Below are positions 26,001-39,510 of a stretch of 64,000 bases of DNA, piece by piece (the stretch's first letter is position 1; every line of letters starts with the position of its first letter). The notes beneath the pieces are model-generated. The model saw nothing but the letters and a program-made list of their open reading frames with translations. It was not told the origin of the DNA and made no database searches. A program made the translations under genes and the position numbers. Source of the stretch: Patagioenas fasciata (lineage: Eukaryota > Chordata > Aves > Columbiformes > Columbidae); the NCBI RefSeq assembly GCF_037038585.1, contig NC_092521.1, forward strand, positions 148,332,605 through 148,396,604. Direction: 5' to 3'.

Positions 26001-29000
26001 CAAACAGGACACATGAATTAAGCATTTAGAACCTCAGGGATCTCCTGAAATATGTAGTCAATGACCAGGTTTTAAACGATTTCAAACTACATGCCTACAG
26101 TCTGCGTAATTTTCCTTACAAATACTTTGATATAGTGTATTTTATATTTGCACCTTAAATTCTGTGCCTCAGTTCTCTGCTCTTAAAAGCCTGAAGACCC
26201 TCTTTACATAGCAGAGTTGTCATAGAGAAAAACTAATTCCTGGCTGTGCAGTACTAGCAAATGATAGAAAATGCGCAAAACACTCCATAGCTTGAATTGA
26301 ACAGCAAACATTTTCCTGCTACTGTTCTTGTTATTTCTGAACACTCACTCTGTCAGGAATTCACCCAGCAGTGGGTTTGTTTCTTCAATTCCCATTTAAT
26401 TAGGGGTCTCAAGGGAAATTCAGGATAATTTTTATTTACCTCTAATGTCTCTTTCATTTATAATAAATAATATTCTCTGACAATTTATTTCTTACTGGGA
26501 ATTTATACTTGACACAGCTACAAATGAGTCAGAGAAGAGAAAAAGTCGCATTTAGGCCCTACTGTCCGCACAAGTGTGAGGTAAATGCTTTCCATATGCC
26601 TGAAAACACCCCATCACATTGATTCTCAAGAATGGTTGAGATCCCTTTCTTACAAGAAGTTAAGAAATTGTCTTGTAAAGCACTAAGGGTGTTTTCTTTT
26701 ACTACTCAGTCTCAAACATCAGCACAGTCCCCTCTTCACCAAAAATATATGCAAGTATAAAATAAAGCCAGTATTTTAATGCTGTGCTGCTACACACCAC
26801 CTGACAGAATCTGCACAATACTCAGACCAGCTGCTATACACAACCTTTTACAAACTTCAGATCCAACAGATAACCACAACCATGTTAGTATTGTTTGGTA
26901 TTTCTCTAGGGATATCAATTAATCTGGATATCATTTAACATGTGGTATTAGTTTTATTAAATATGCAGATTTATTAATATTTCACTGCATCATTTAGTTG
27001 GGTGTTTAAAAAAAGATTTTATGAATCTATTATTTAAATCAGATAAAGAATTATATGGTTCTTTATGCAGAAAATATATCTCATCTCTCTTCCTTTATTA
27101 TCTCATTTGGTTTTAGATGAAGGATGTCGGATTGTATAATGAGGGAACGAGATCTCATTTCCACCAGTGTTGCTCAAACTTAATGCATGAGCTTCAAGCT
27201 CCAGTGTTCTTCTAAGCAATAAGACTCTGGACTCTGTATGTCATACTTTTTTGCTTGTGAAATGTGGAGTAGTGCATTGTGGAGCTTCTAATTCCGTGGT
27301 GCTCAACTGCCCGTGACATTATTAATTGAAAGGACTACAGTATATTATGGTTTTCTGAACTATAGTTTCTTTAAAAATTTATTTTAATATGCATGGTTTT
27401 GTTCCTTCAGAGTTTTTGGAAGAAAGAAAGCAAGTGTGTAGTCAAAGAATATCTAGCAACGATGCATCAGTGATATTCTCTTATGTACAAGAGGTACATT
27501 TAGAATGCTTTCTAAAAACCTAACTACAGGTTAGAATGAATTCCAGAGGTAAAACAGGGTCAACAACCAAAACATTTTTTGAATACTGCTTTATTTAAAT
27601 TGACTGCATACCACCTGTCTCTGGTGACCATTATTCATTGTTGTTCTTGGGTTCTTCAGGCTTCCTAGAGCACCTATTTTTGTAACAAGCATGTACGGTT
27701 TGCTTTGAAATGCCCTGACTACGACTGATGATTCATAAACCAACGACGACTAGATTCATTTGAGGGTCTAATTCTAATGAAATATTATGAAATTATCCAA
27801 GTCTAACGACATGTAAGCCACCAGCTGAAGTCTGGAATGGAGCCAAGATAGATGCTCGCATTTACTTGCTTTGCATGCTGGATCAGGGTCAAATGTCACA
27901 AGTACGGCTAAGTCAAAATGAAAATAACACTGTTTACAATAATTTTTTGTGACTTGTTTAAGAATTTTAAATTGCTCTAGGAATACGAAGCTAAGATATT
28001 TAGAGACTATTCAGTCACAATTCATGGAATATTAGTTGGAGTGTAAACTGATGAGTCACAGCGGGTCATAGACCTAGAAAAATAATTTCTGAAATGCAAG
28101 ATCGGTGGAACAGCATATGTTTGATGTTTATGGGAAAGTCAGGCTTTCTGATTTATTCCTTCTCACAGCCTTTGGGTAAGAGAAGCCAGTTAAGATTTCT
28201 GCAGGCTTTATTGAAGGTGTTGGGACCCACAAAAGGAGACAATATGCAGAAATCCGGTGATGATCAGGGATCACTGTGAAATCAGAATTGCTGGGAGGCT
28301 GGGGATGTCAATAAAGTATAATTTACTGCTCAACAGAGAATTTGGCAGATGTGGAAAGATAATGGAAATTTACCCCTTCTCTCAAATAATTTCACATAAT
28401 GAATTCAGCACAGGTGTAAAATCATTACTGGGTTTAGTCCAAGAAATCAGCATGAATTATTCCTAAATTATTCACTGTGCTGCAGGGTGTTGTAAATATT
28501 GAGGTGACTGACCATGTATAATTAAGCACAAAATCCCTGAATTAATTAATTTTGTTGATTCCAGAGAGAACATTTCATATCATATCTGTAAGAAGGTGTG
28601 AGAGTTTTTCCCACACTTACTCTCTCCATTCAGCATTTTGGCATTTGTAGTGCCATTTTTATATGTTTTAAGGTGAAGGCACCGAGCAACAGCAACCTGT
28701 CATCACTAGGACACTGCTCATTTTGTAAACAAATTTGCATTTCTAGTCTCCTATTCAGCTAAGAAATGAATTCAGGTTCTATAGTCAGATCTCTGGAGAT
28801 AATTGTAGTGAAATACTATCATATGTAAGCAATAGTACAGGGATTTAAATGATTTAAATTTGAATTTTCTAAAATTAGTAAAGAAATTACTAGTTCATGC
28901 TACAGTCAAACAGAAGATAAATAATTTAAAGGCATACCATCAAGACAAATCACATTTATTAGGCCATTTTATATACAATAGCTCTCCAGATGGTTCCCAT

Positions 29001-31290
29001 AGTTATATTTAAAAGATAACTTAAATGTCAGATAGAAACTCCAAAATGAGCTGATGGCTTGGTGATGTGTACAGCATTTGTCATTCCAATATAGGTCTTT
29101 ATTGCTACTGTTGTATTGCTTTCAAATATTGAATTTTAATGGCATGTAAAGAATCTTCAGTGACCATTACTCAAACAATAATTGAAGACTGATTATTTTA
29201 TGAATAGATTTTTTTTTAAGGATTATTTTCTTAGTGGGATTGAAATGTCTGTGATTTATTATCACTCTCACAAAACTAGTGTGATGCATACTCAAAAATT
29301 ATCTGATCAAATCTTTCTGGAGGTGTCTCTGGAAGATAGAAGTGTCTTTGTATACACTCCTGAGATAGAACAAAAATAAATCCAGATGTAGTAGCTCAGC
29401 ATTTTGGTATACATCTATAAATAAAATGATCTTTATAAAGCAGAAATGCCAAAACGAGTAGTTACAGAATGGGAGATGGATTTACACGTTCCAATTCAAT
29501 TGTCATTAATACTGCTAATGAAATTTCAGATTTTCTTGTCAATACCTTAGTTAAAAACTATATTTGAACTAACAGATCTGTAATGTTCTATACAGTCTGT
29601 TATTTTTTTTCCAGAGAGTCACCAGCAATGACATCTAATTTATTTTCCCCAAAATATTTAAAACACTATATTAAATGTTCACATATTTATATTCAATATG
29701 TTGTCAAGTACCTTTTTGGATTTTTCTACAGTCTGTTTTAAAATCAGTTACTATAACTTATAACTCTTCCAAAAATATTCCTCTGTGTGGACACTTATAT
29801 GATTTCTTTATGCTTTAGCAGTTTTAAAAATGTTGTTTATATTCAAGAGGAATATCTGTCTATTTGAATAACCACTTCATAAATTACTGCAAGTATGAAA
29901 TGAATGTTTGGAATAGAAGTATTTCAGAGAGAGGACAGTAAAGATACTGGATTTGATGGCAAAGAAATATACAAATATCCCCATATCTGGGTTGAAAATC
30001 ACAGTCATAGTTTATTGCACTTGAGAAATGAATAACATTAATCTTTATGCAAAAGACACAGAGACGCATTTATTTTGACATCTAAAGCTCTTTATGTGGG
30101 GAAGAGTTTGGATATTCTTAGAGTGTTGCTCTCTGGTATCTGTATAAAACTCAGATAAACAGGTTTTGTTCAGGGGATTGAGTTAAAAACTGATTTGTAT
30201 CAGGCAAATGTTTTATTTTTATTGTTGATCTAAGCAAGTCCACTCTCTATGTAAGCAGCATAGGCACAAGATCAACTTCCAATAGTGTTTAAGTTTCCAG
30301 AAGATAGAACTGTGCACCTACATCATGATATTATCCAGATTTTTCTTCTAAATCTTACCTAGAGTGTACTTGTTGTACATGTGCTGAAAGAGTACATAGA
30401 AGATGCACAAGGGCTGTGAAAATGACTGAACAGAAATGATTTTGACCATTATCAAAAACTTCCAAAAGTGAAAACTGGAATAAAATATATGCAGTGTAAA
30501 TTATCGTAACTTTGTTGCTAATCTATTTAACTCATCTGGTGTAAAAATCTTTTTAAGACCCTCTTTATTCTCTTACAATTATCTATTCATATTTTATTTT
30601 CTCATTCCTTTTTGCAATTGGTCTAGCTGACATTACCAACACTGCTTAGAATTTCACACTATTCATATAAGTAGTATCTTGACATCTACTCTAGTAGGCT
30701 AATGAGAAATGTAGGCATTCAAATGTCTCTTAAAATTTGAACTGGTCAACCAGGTTCAATAAAATTAAACTCAGATAGGTGTAGATTCAGATAATCTCCT
30801 GTTGCCATTTCTTGAGAAGATTTGATAGGAAGACAACAAGTTCTGTCACAGAATAAGAACAGATATGTCTTTTAAATGCATAGATAAAATTTTTGTGTTC
30901 TTCAAATTTCAGGCATATCCCAAAAATGTGTTATTTTGTAATAATAATCCATGAAAACTTCAATATTGAAATTCAGCTAACACGGTTACTTATCCAATAC
31001 CAAAATTTATGTTGATGTACAGCAAGAACCTTCCTATTTCAGTGGTTATGGCTGCATACAAAAATGTCTTGTCAAAGGTAAAGCATAGTGTTATTGTTTC
31101 TCTGAAGCTTTTCCTTAACACTAATTGGAAATAATTTTATATATACGGTTTTAAAAATTCAAGGGTTTGTTTTGGTTTTGTGTTAGATTGATAAGTTTTT
31201 TATGTCCAGCGTTTACTGGAGAAGCATGTTTCTAGGAGTAAAAAATGTTATAAGAAAAAGAATAAAATTCACATTAGAACTTTAACCTTA
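20011..31290. other. Gene-poor AT-rich stretch
   Basis: About 11 kb without a recognisable coding region. It contains a T15 run (23,881-23,895), a C14 run (24,342-24,355) followed directly by a CT-rich tract, and many short AT-rich motifs. Open frames here are all about 60-75 codons and have no domain features. Confidence 0.45.
24342..24370 (+). repeat. Poly-C run followed by CT-rich tract
   Basis: Fourteen consecutive C bases (24,342-24,355) run into T5 and a CTTTTCTTTT tract. It is a homopyrimidine block of about 29 bases. Confidence 0.85.
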
Positions 31291-31343
31291 CTTTTGAAAT
31301 GGAATAATTTAAACATCGCAGTCATTTTCCTCTTTCCTTCCAG

Positions 31344-31588
31344 AAACAGTATTCTTAATGAAAAGAATGAAACCTGTACTTTAGTGAAGTCTATGGGAAA
31401 TTTGTCTTCAATTTCAGTGGACTCAGCATTATCCAATGCAAAGAGCCAAAACAACATAATTTTGAAGATGTATCAGAGCAGACATTACAAGCGAGAGCCC
31501 CTGGGTTCTGTAAACACAGTCCTTATATTTCATGAAGTAATGAAAGAATGTAAGAGAAGGAAAAATTTTAAGATGGACCTCCAGACTG
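31344..31588 (+). other. Exon-like open segment, unproven
   Basis: A 120-codon plus-strand frame (31,294-31,656) overlaps a segment with a good polypyrimidine acceptor (tttcctctttccttccag, ending 31,343). The frame contains the hydrophilic stretch HYKREPLGSVNTV and KECKRRKNFK, and a GTATGC donor-like site follows near 31,589. I recognise no protein family. There is no neighbouring exon in a matching phase that I can defend, and AT-rich DNA of this size produces such frames by chance. I record it only as the best exon candidate in the gene-poor region. Confidence 0.12.
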
Positions 31589-33854
31589 GTATGCTTAACA
31601 TGAGCTTTTCAAATTCATCTATCTGCCCCTATCTTCCATTAGGAGGAATTTTTTAACTTTGGTATTTTGGAAATAAGGTATATATTCTGCATTTAGATAC
31701 AGAAATACAAATAATTTAGTGTCAGAAGTCCTAAATACTTCAAATTCTGGCTAACTGTAATGAATATGAGGATGATCAGCATTGGTTTATGTGTCTATCT
31801 ATGGAATGAAGTACAAAGGTTTGCTTAGATTTAAGATTCTTCCTTATATCTCTCTGATTATAAGATATAAGGAATGCACAATATTTTTACCTACTTATGT
31901 AATAACATACCTAAATATAACAGAAGAGTTCAAAAATTTGTTAGCAATAAAAAACATATTAAATAAGGCTGCAATGATGAATTCTTTGCACACCATTTCC
32001 AAAACCATCAGCAACCTTCCTCTCAGTTTCCAATCAATGTCATCCCTTCTTTGTCTACAGCACTCATGTCCAGATTATTTTAAAATTTTCTGTTTTAACT
32101 TCTTACCTCTTTTCAAGTATCAAATTAAGTTATTTCTCTTTATTAAAGTTTGTTCAATTAATTGAAGACTGCTTCCTTTCTCTGTCTCTTCTACCTTTCT
32201 CTAGTAAATAAGTAGTTTAATACCATCAGATCAGTACTCACGCACATACTCATCATTTAGTGATGACAGTAAATCAATTCTGAAAACACATCTGTTTACA
32301 GAGAAATTATCATATTTCATATGCTGTATGCAAATTCTATACAACTTTTGTTATTTCCTTGAAGGCAGAATACTCAGTCTTCTGACACAGCTAATTACTT
32401 CCATATCGAAATTTGGCTTGCTGATGTGATGTATTTGTGATTTTCAATACTACGTTTGAATTCTTCTTCCTGTTCATGAACTTGACATACTGAATCCAAG
32501 CTGCTGGAGGTGGTATCATCTTTAAAGACCCTATCATTTTAAGCATGATAAGTTAACACAAACAGAAAAGAGCATTGTTGTAAGCAGAATGAATAAACCA
32601 TAATCAAAATTAAAACATAAATATCACCTCTATTTTTCATTGTACCTTAGTTAAATTATTGCATGTACTTTGTTTTGTGTTTTTTAATTAATTAATTTTA
32701 CCCACATGCAAGAAGAAAACGTTCTGTCGTCAGGCATTTAATCACAAACCTACTTTGTAGCATTGAACAGTAAAACATACTGTCAATAATATTTTGCTAA
32801 TAAAACACATTTTCATTTTTTCATAATTTCATTGAATAGCTTTCTGTTGCATAAAGAATTATTTCTATTGTATGGCAACTTGAAATGGGTTCTATGTCCT
32901 ATAGCTTATGAACCTTTCACTAAGAACATATGCACACACCAACTTATGATCTAAGAATAAACTGTTTTAAGTGGACACATCCATGGCAAGAAGTTTTCTC
33001 TTTCACAGATTTGTTCATGTTCCCATGTCACATAAAGAAATTGTAACTAGGCACCCAACAAAGATAAAATGACTAATAGATATGCACTTTCTACAGTATT
33101 GTTTATCTACCCAAAGTATAACAATAAGAATGGCAAGCAGTTCCCCAGAAGTTTAATGGTTTTAATGTCATATAATATTTGTGTGTGCTGTGGACCAAGT
33201 ACAAAGGCTCCCATAATTGCTTGTTAGGCAACAAAGGCAACAAATACACTTTTTTACTGGCAAAGTGTGGCAGTTCAAAAAAGAATTCTAACAAAACTCA
33301 TAAAAATTTCTAACAGCTTGTGAGTTAAACATTATTGACAAGACAATCTGCAGTGTTCCTCTAGTAATTCTAATTATGTTAATAATTCAACTAGTGGATA
33401 ACTCAATGTTAGGAGCTCGTTCCTTCAGTGCTGCAAATTCTGTGATTCTATTTATCTAGTGGAATGGGTGTAGAACAGTTTATCACATTATGTAACAAAA
33501 TAGTAAAACAAATTTACTAATTAATGAATTCTCAGGAAAGCGATAAGCAGCAAAGGAGTGATTGTCATTCCTTCAAAATGCTGATGATATCAGATTTTTC
33601 TTGCTTTACTGCCTGCCTTTGATTAATGTTATTGTAATTCAGGCCAGGATTTGGTCTCCTCCCTTTTATGCATGTTGTGGTTCCTGGAGGAGGATTCATA
33701 GCTGGAGTATGTACAACTGTTAGGAAAGCTGCTCTTCAGTAGTTGATGTACTTGGGGACACAGTATTATGGAAGGCATAAATTATGCTTTATCAGCATAA
33801 TTTGATATCCATAATTTTTTTAAAAAAAATTACCTTACTCAATGGCTGCTGCTT

Positions 33855-33945
33855 TTATTTGTTTGTTTGTGGGTTTTGTGTGTTTTTGTTTGGTTGGGGT
33901 TTTTTGTTTGTTCACTTTGATTTGGTTTTTAATTTTTTTTTTTTT
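33855..33945 (+). repeat. T/G-rich low-complexity tract
   Basis: Runs of GTTTGTTTGTGGG, TTTTTGTTTGG and a terminal T13 make a low-complexity T/G tract. The small open frame across it is a composition artefact. Confidence 0.7.
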
Positions 33946-36900
33946 CAATCAGCTACTTTGTCCATAATTTGCTCATTGCTATTCTAAAGTGTGACTGAAA
34001 CAGTGCATAAGAATCAAATTCACTGTGCTCCTGTACCTTGACAATGAAGGCATTAAGTTAATGTGAGCTGACTTTCCATATACTCGGTAGCAGTAAAATC
34101 ACTAACAAAAATGTGTGGAAGTTTTGATTAGCTGAGTGAATTTTTCAGTTCTGCTCAGAAAATTGTTTCATGTCTTTCAGAAGAAATGTGTAAAGAAATT
34201 GAGCAGGGATTTAACCCTTTTCAGGATGAAAACTCATATCTATTTTGTAACTGAGTTTTTCCTCAGTAATCTGCTTGCATGTGACAAATTCATTCATTCA
34301 AACAAAACATCAAGAAACTAACAGCCATTTTTTCTTGCTGTGTTCACCTTGAATTAAGCACATGGAAATTCTAGGTCAAAAAATGCCATATCAATGCTTT
34401 AAAAATATCCATACGAGCAACAGCCTGTCTATTTTGTCTCATACACACACAAATTGTTTTCCCCATCTTTATATTTTATTAAAGAAAACAATATATGAAG
34501 CAAAAGCTCTCTTAAAAGCTCAAGAAAATAAAATCATACATGAAACATATTTGACAAAATGTAATTACAAAAAAAATGAGATCTAATGAGGGATCTTTGA
34601 CAGGACCAGATGACTAGATAAAATATCAGCTCAAATAACTAAAAGAAAAAAATTAATTTCTGCAATTCAAAGTTATTAATTGTATCAGTACGAGCCTAAG
34701 AGGATCAATCAAGACTTTATTTTATAAATCTTTATATATCTGCCAAAATCCTAATAACAAATGCACTCCGGAAAACCTCAAAAATCTAAAATAACTCTAT
34801 TAAACCTACGATCACCCATTATGCCTGGAATAGACACAATGACATAAGCCATACTTAAGGTGATAAATTTCTATCACCAGCACTGGCAGTCAAAGCAGGT
34901 GGGCAGAGCAATTTAAAGATAGTTAGTGCTTCTAGTTGGATGAATTTTATGAATTGTAGGTGTTGGATTAAAATTTGTTCACACTATGAATGAAATAGCT
35001 CTTCATTAGAGCAAATGAAACAGAATACTAGCTGTTCCACGTAATCAGGTAGCTAAACCAAAAACCTTCACCTAAAGAGCTGGTGGTACTTGGCACTATG
35101 CAAACCTCAGACAAATTATATCACATAATCACCAAGAAAGTATCTGTCTGTCCCTCTCTTGATGGGTCAATGTGACTGTATCTGAGAGAAAGGGGAGAAA
35201 AACTGAGGATATAGCAGTGAAAATGAAAGCCATAGTGAGAGGAAATATTGGGAACAGGCCTGAGAGAAACCTGCAGAGAAGTCCTGGATGAAGGAGTCTT
35301 ACATTGGTTGTTTTCAAATCATTCTTCTGTACTTGATTCATGGTGTATTCAGAGAAACAAGATTTCTCTTTTATTATTATCGTTATTTATTTTTTTTTAA
35401 TAAATATGAAGAATTGGATAAAAAATAATGGTTATCAATGTCATTTGACTGGCATCATTGGACCCCACATGGCAACTCATCAGACTCTATTTGATTTACC
35501 TCTATGAATTTTATTTAAAATGTCTGATGTTAAGAAGCAGAAAAAAGTTAAATAAAAAAAAAAATAAAGGCACATAAAGTTAGGCTGTCTAATCTGTAAT
35601 CATTCTGTAATGTTTCAGGAAACATTGTTATTTGACAACTTCTTCATTTTTGCCTTTCAATTTTTATCTATGTTCATCCAATGTTCACTCTGGTAGAAAA
35701 TCTGAGGGTGGTGGTAAAGGAATAGTAATCATGAATATAATAAAAATGGGCTTTGCACAATCTTAATTTATTGACTGAGGGGCTGTAAGACAAATCTTAA
35801 CTGTCTTCATCGATCGTGATAAAATTGCATTTATCTTAAGAATGTCAATCTGAAAACATTATCAGCTCATGTAATGAAAAGCTTTAGGGAGACTGGAGGG
35901 AGGGTGTTCAGATGTATTCTTGCACTAGTTACACAGTTACATTTGTTTTATACAGGAAGAAAACAATAGTGACAGATACTCAAAGAAAAAGAAACAATAT
36001 AATTCATACAAAATTAGAAGAAAATATTGAAACTGGGTGCCTGAATAAGGAAGATAAACAGAGGAAGACTGTTTTTCACACTATGGCAAAAGCAGGCTTA
36101 GGGTTTTCAATCAGTAGCAGAACAGTACGCTGGCTTACCAAGGCAGAGAAGCATACGACTGCACTTCAAGATTATACTCATGAATAGTCCTGGTGACTTC
36201 TGCAGGGCTTGATCCCCAGCTTTTTGAAATAATTCACAGGATTTCCTGTGCTTGCATGGGCATTAAAGCCTGTCCTAAATAGGTAGAGGATGCTAGATGC
36301 TAAGTGGATTCTGCCACATGTATTCATTTCAGATTTCTCTTACAAATGCTTACATTTTATCAAAAGTTAAAATTTAATATGTTCTTAAAGTCAGATAAAA
36401 CCATGATTTAATATATTTTTTATGTTTATACTTTCACTTCAGTTCTAAGTAAAATAAAGCAAGTTGTTTAATATTTCAAACAATTATATATCCTTTACCT
36501 GGACATTAATGAGCCTGGGAAAAATTATTATTATAATGCTGGGTATATGATTTTGACAATTAAATATATATATTTTTTAGTACTTTTGGCAAGGAAATGG
36601 ATTTAATATTCTTAAATGCTTAGAAAGGTTAAGAAATGAAATGCAAATATGTTTCTCTGTTAAGCCAGTACATTTCCATCTAAACTGAAGTGAAAAAGTC
36701 AGTACAGTGGGATCTCTTCAGATTCACACAATGAATAATATGAAAACCAGCATTCCCAGTGCAATTGTTCTTTCTCTTCCAGCTCATTAATTTTCCATCT
36801 GTAAGCCTATTTGAAGCTTCTATTACACAGTGAATGGTTTTCCAATTTATGACACATTCATTCATATTTTACTTACTGTCAGTAATTAAAAGAACACTTC

Positions 36901-38194
36901 TTTTGGCTCTAAAGCTTAATTTTTATTATCATAATTAAGTTTATATCTTAATTCCACTTAGTTTTATTGGAATTTTAGTTCTGTGGATGGGAGAGGAGTT
37001 GGTTCAGCCTTCTCAGCATTACACTGGGATGGAACTGAGAGACCTCCATTTTCTACAGAATTCTGAAAAAGAAAAAACTGTTTGTATTTCATCCACATCT
37101 TCTGTTGTAATCTGAAAGACAGTCCATATGGTAGGACTTGTTTCATAGCAGACCTAATTTCAAATAAATATAATTTTCAGGAACAAGTCTTGGAACCTAA
37201 GTGTTCCCAGTGTTCCACCATGTGAACATATCCATACGCACATATGCTTAGACACATTATTGCTAGCAAACACCCACTCCATCCCGCACAAGCCTGATGT
37301 TTGCCAAACCTTACCTCCTGTGGCTAACTTATGTACTTGCATGTACCGTGTACTCCTGTTCGTATCTCTGTTTGTTCTCAAGGTGGCATAGGAGCTGTAG
37401 CTATGAGATAAGCAGGTGTCTTTTCACATTTTTTGCTCTTGCATTCTCTTTTTGGGTGTTCTGGTACCAGACCTGGACAAAAGCTTGGAGAAAGTATAGT
37501 CTTTAAGATAGATGCCAGCCTGTGAAGAGAAGGTGAAAATCTTGAAGACTCACTTTGTTTGCAATGTATGAAAAAAGAATATTACACTTTCTTAGTTGCT
37601 TTTTCATACAGATTTAAGAAAACAGAGAGAAAGGATTGCTTTTCCTAGCAGAGGCAGCTGTGCAACAACTTGATGTTCCTGCTTTTTTCCCCAAAAAACC
37701 CAATGGGGTTTGGATTTCGGGAAGTCCAGCTCAACAACAACCCCAATTATTTTTTCAGAAGTGAACTGAGACAAAGACTAGCTTAGTGTTGTGGTGCCAG
37801 CAAACTATTTGGATAAAGGCCCATTTCTATCCATTTGGAGATTTGTATACTTCTGCGTGGGTGACAGATTTGTTTTCATTTTTCTGCACAGTGCTTTCAT
37901 TTTGTAAGTGCTTTTAGATGTGAGTGACTGTGGGAGGCATGTAACTGTATTATTTAAAATGTCAGAAAGTAGTTTTGCTAACAAATTAAATTAAATGCAG
38001 ATTGCAGCACTGAGAATTCTGACATTATGCCCTTTAGTGGTGGATCTGGTAGCGGAGATGTGTTTTCTTCTGTTGCCTAAATAACTAGTTCTGATTTACT
38101 TGTTTGGACATTTGTATGGAATTCAAATGTAGCAACTCTAAACCAAGCTGTCTTGTCCATTCTGGCGCATTATTGGTTCATTTTACTGTGTTGG

Positions 38195-38222
38195 TTTTTT
38201 TTTTTTTTTTTTTTCTTTTTTT
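38195..38222 (+). repeat. Poly-T tract
   Basis: Twenty consecutive T bases, one C, then seven more T bases. It could be a retroposon-type A-tail on the minus strand, but no element body is recognisable beside it. Confidence 0.8.
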
Positions 38223-38664
38223 AAATCTCCTCTCATTTCCTTTCTTAAATCCTTCCCACTCTTGTATAATTGTGTCTCTGCCAGTAATATGGTCACCTGT
38301 CATCAGAAATACTCTATCATTTGTGCTTAATTAAAACAAAACAACTACACCATGACTCAAGTGAATGTTTAAAGTGACTTTCCAAGATTCTTAAAGATAC
38401 ATACAAACATTAATAAATATAGTTTTGTATAATAGCAATAACGTAAAGGAGGGCAGAGTTTAAGACAAGAGTAGGTTGTTCTGGTAATCTGGTCTGAATA
38501 TCCACAATAATTTAACCCAGCAGTTGTGCATCAGTAGTAAACGTCATTATGTTCCTTTTGCAAATGGCGATACTAAGGATTTCAGTTTCTTAAAAGTCAC
38601 AAATAAGGTGTTAGAAATAAGCATCTCAGTCTTCTCTCTGCATCAAGGAGGCATGTTTTTCCAT

Positions 38665-38679
38665 CCCCCCCCCCCCCCC
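38665..38679 (+). repeat. Poly-C run
   Basis: Fifteen consecutive C bases. This is the second long C homopolymer in the window. Confidence 0.85.
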
Positions 38680-39423
38680 ATTAAGTCATGGCAAGCCAAT
38701 TCCATCAAGTAAAACTAGATACAAAATTAAGCTCTAAACTGGGGTGTAGTTTGAGGTTGCCAGCAGGTTTTCTTCTTAAAGATCCCAGAGAAAATTTATT
38801 TCTACCACTGTTGATTACACTGTCAGAACATAATTTATCACCAGACAGTGAGAGGGAAGTTTCCACTTAAATTCCCATCTTCAAAATCTCCTCAGAGTTC
38901 GCATGCTGGGTTAGGAGATATCAAATTTTATCTGATGTAAACCACCACAGTTTTTAGCTTCCTCTAAAATGAATAGTTTATTCTCACTACCTTCTATCTT
39001 GCTAGGACTTAAAAAATAAAGTTTGTTCCTGCAATTAACTGAAAATCTGATGTCTGACCCACTTTTGTGGTGATGCTTTTTTCCTATCAATTTTCAGGGG
39101 ATTTCTCCTTTTGAATACCCATGGCTCTTCTCAATATTCTGCACTGCTGACTTCTTTTGCCTCTGGTTTCTGGTTCCAAGGATACACTGCAGCTGTTGTG
39201 GAAAGAGTGTAGGTAAAACTTAAAGCGTACAAAATCAGACACTTTGGTGTAGTGTCTGTTAACCCAAGTCCAAATTAGTTATCTTAATCAGTAAGGAGAA
39301 GAGCAAGAAAACTCACTGCTACTTATTTGGATGTGAAAGAGCCAGAAATGAGCAAACACATACAAACCCACAGTTTCTCTGTGAGTTTTAAGTACCAGAG
39401 ATGTGGGGGGGTTTGGTGTGTTG

Positions 39424-39454
<31 letters not shown>

Positions 39455-39510
39455 GTATTTTTGTTTTGTTTTTGTTTGTTTTTGTTTTTGTTTTTGTTTT
39501 GCTTTTTTTT
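39424..39510 (+). repeat. (GTTTT)n microsatellite
   Basis: Pentanucleotide GTTTT units, several perfect in a row at 39,427-39,450, then mixed GTTTT/GTTTTT units to about 39,510. The minus strand reads (AAAAC)n, which gives the spurious Lys/Thr/Asn-rich frame at 39,288-39,605. Confidence 0.9.
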
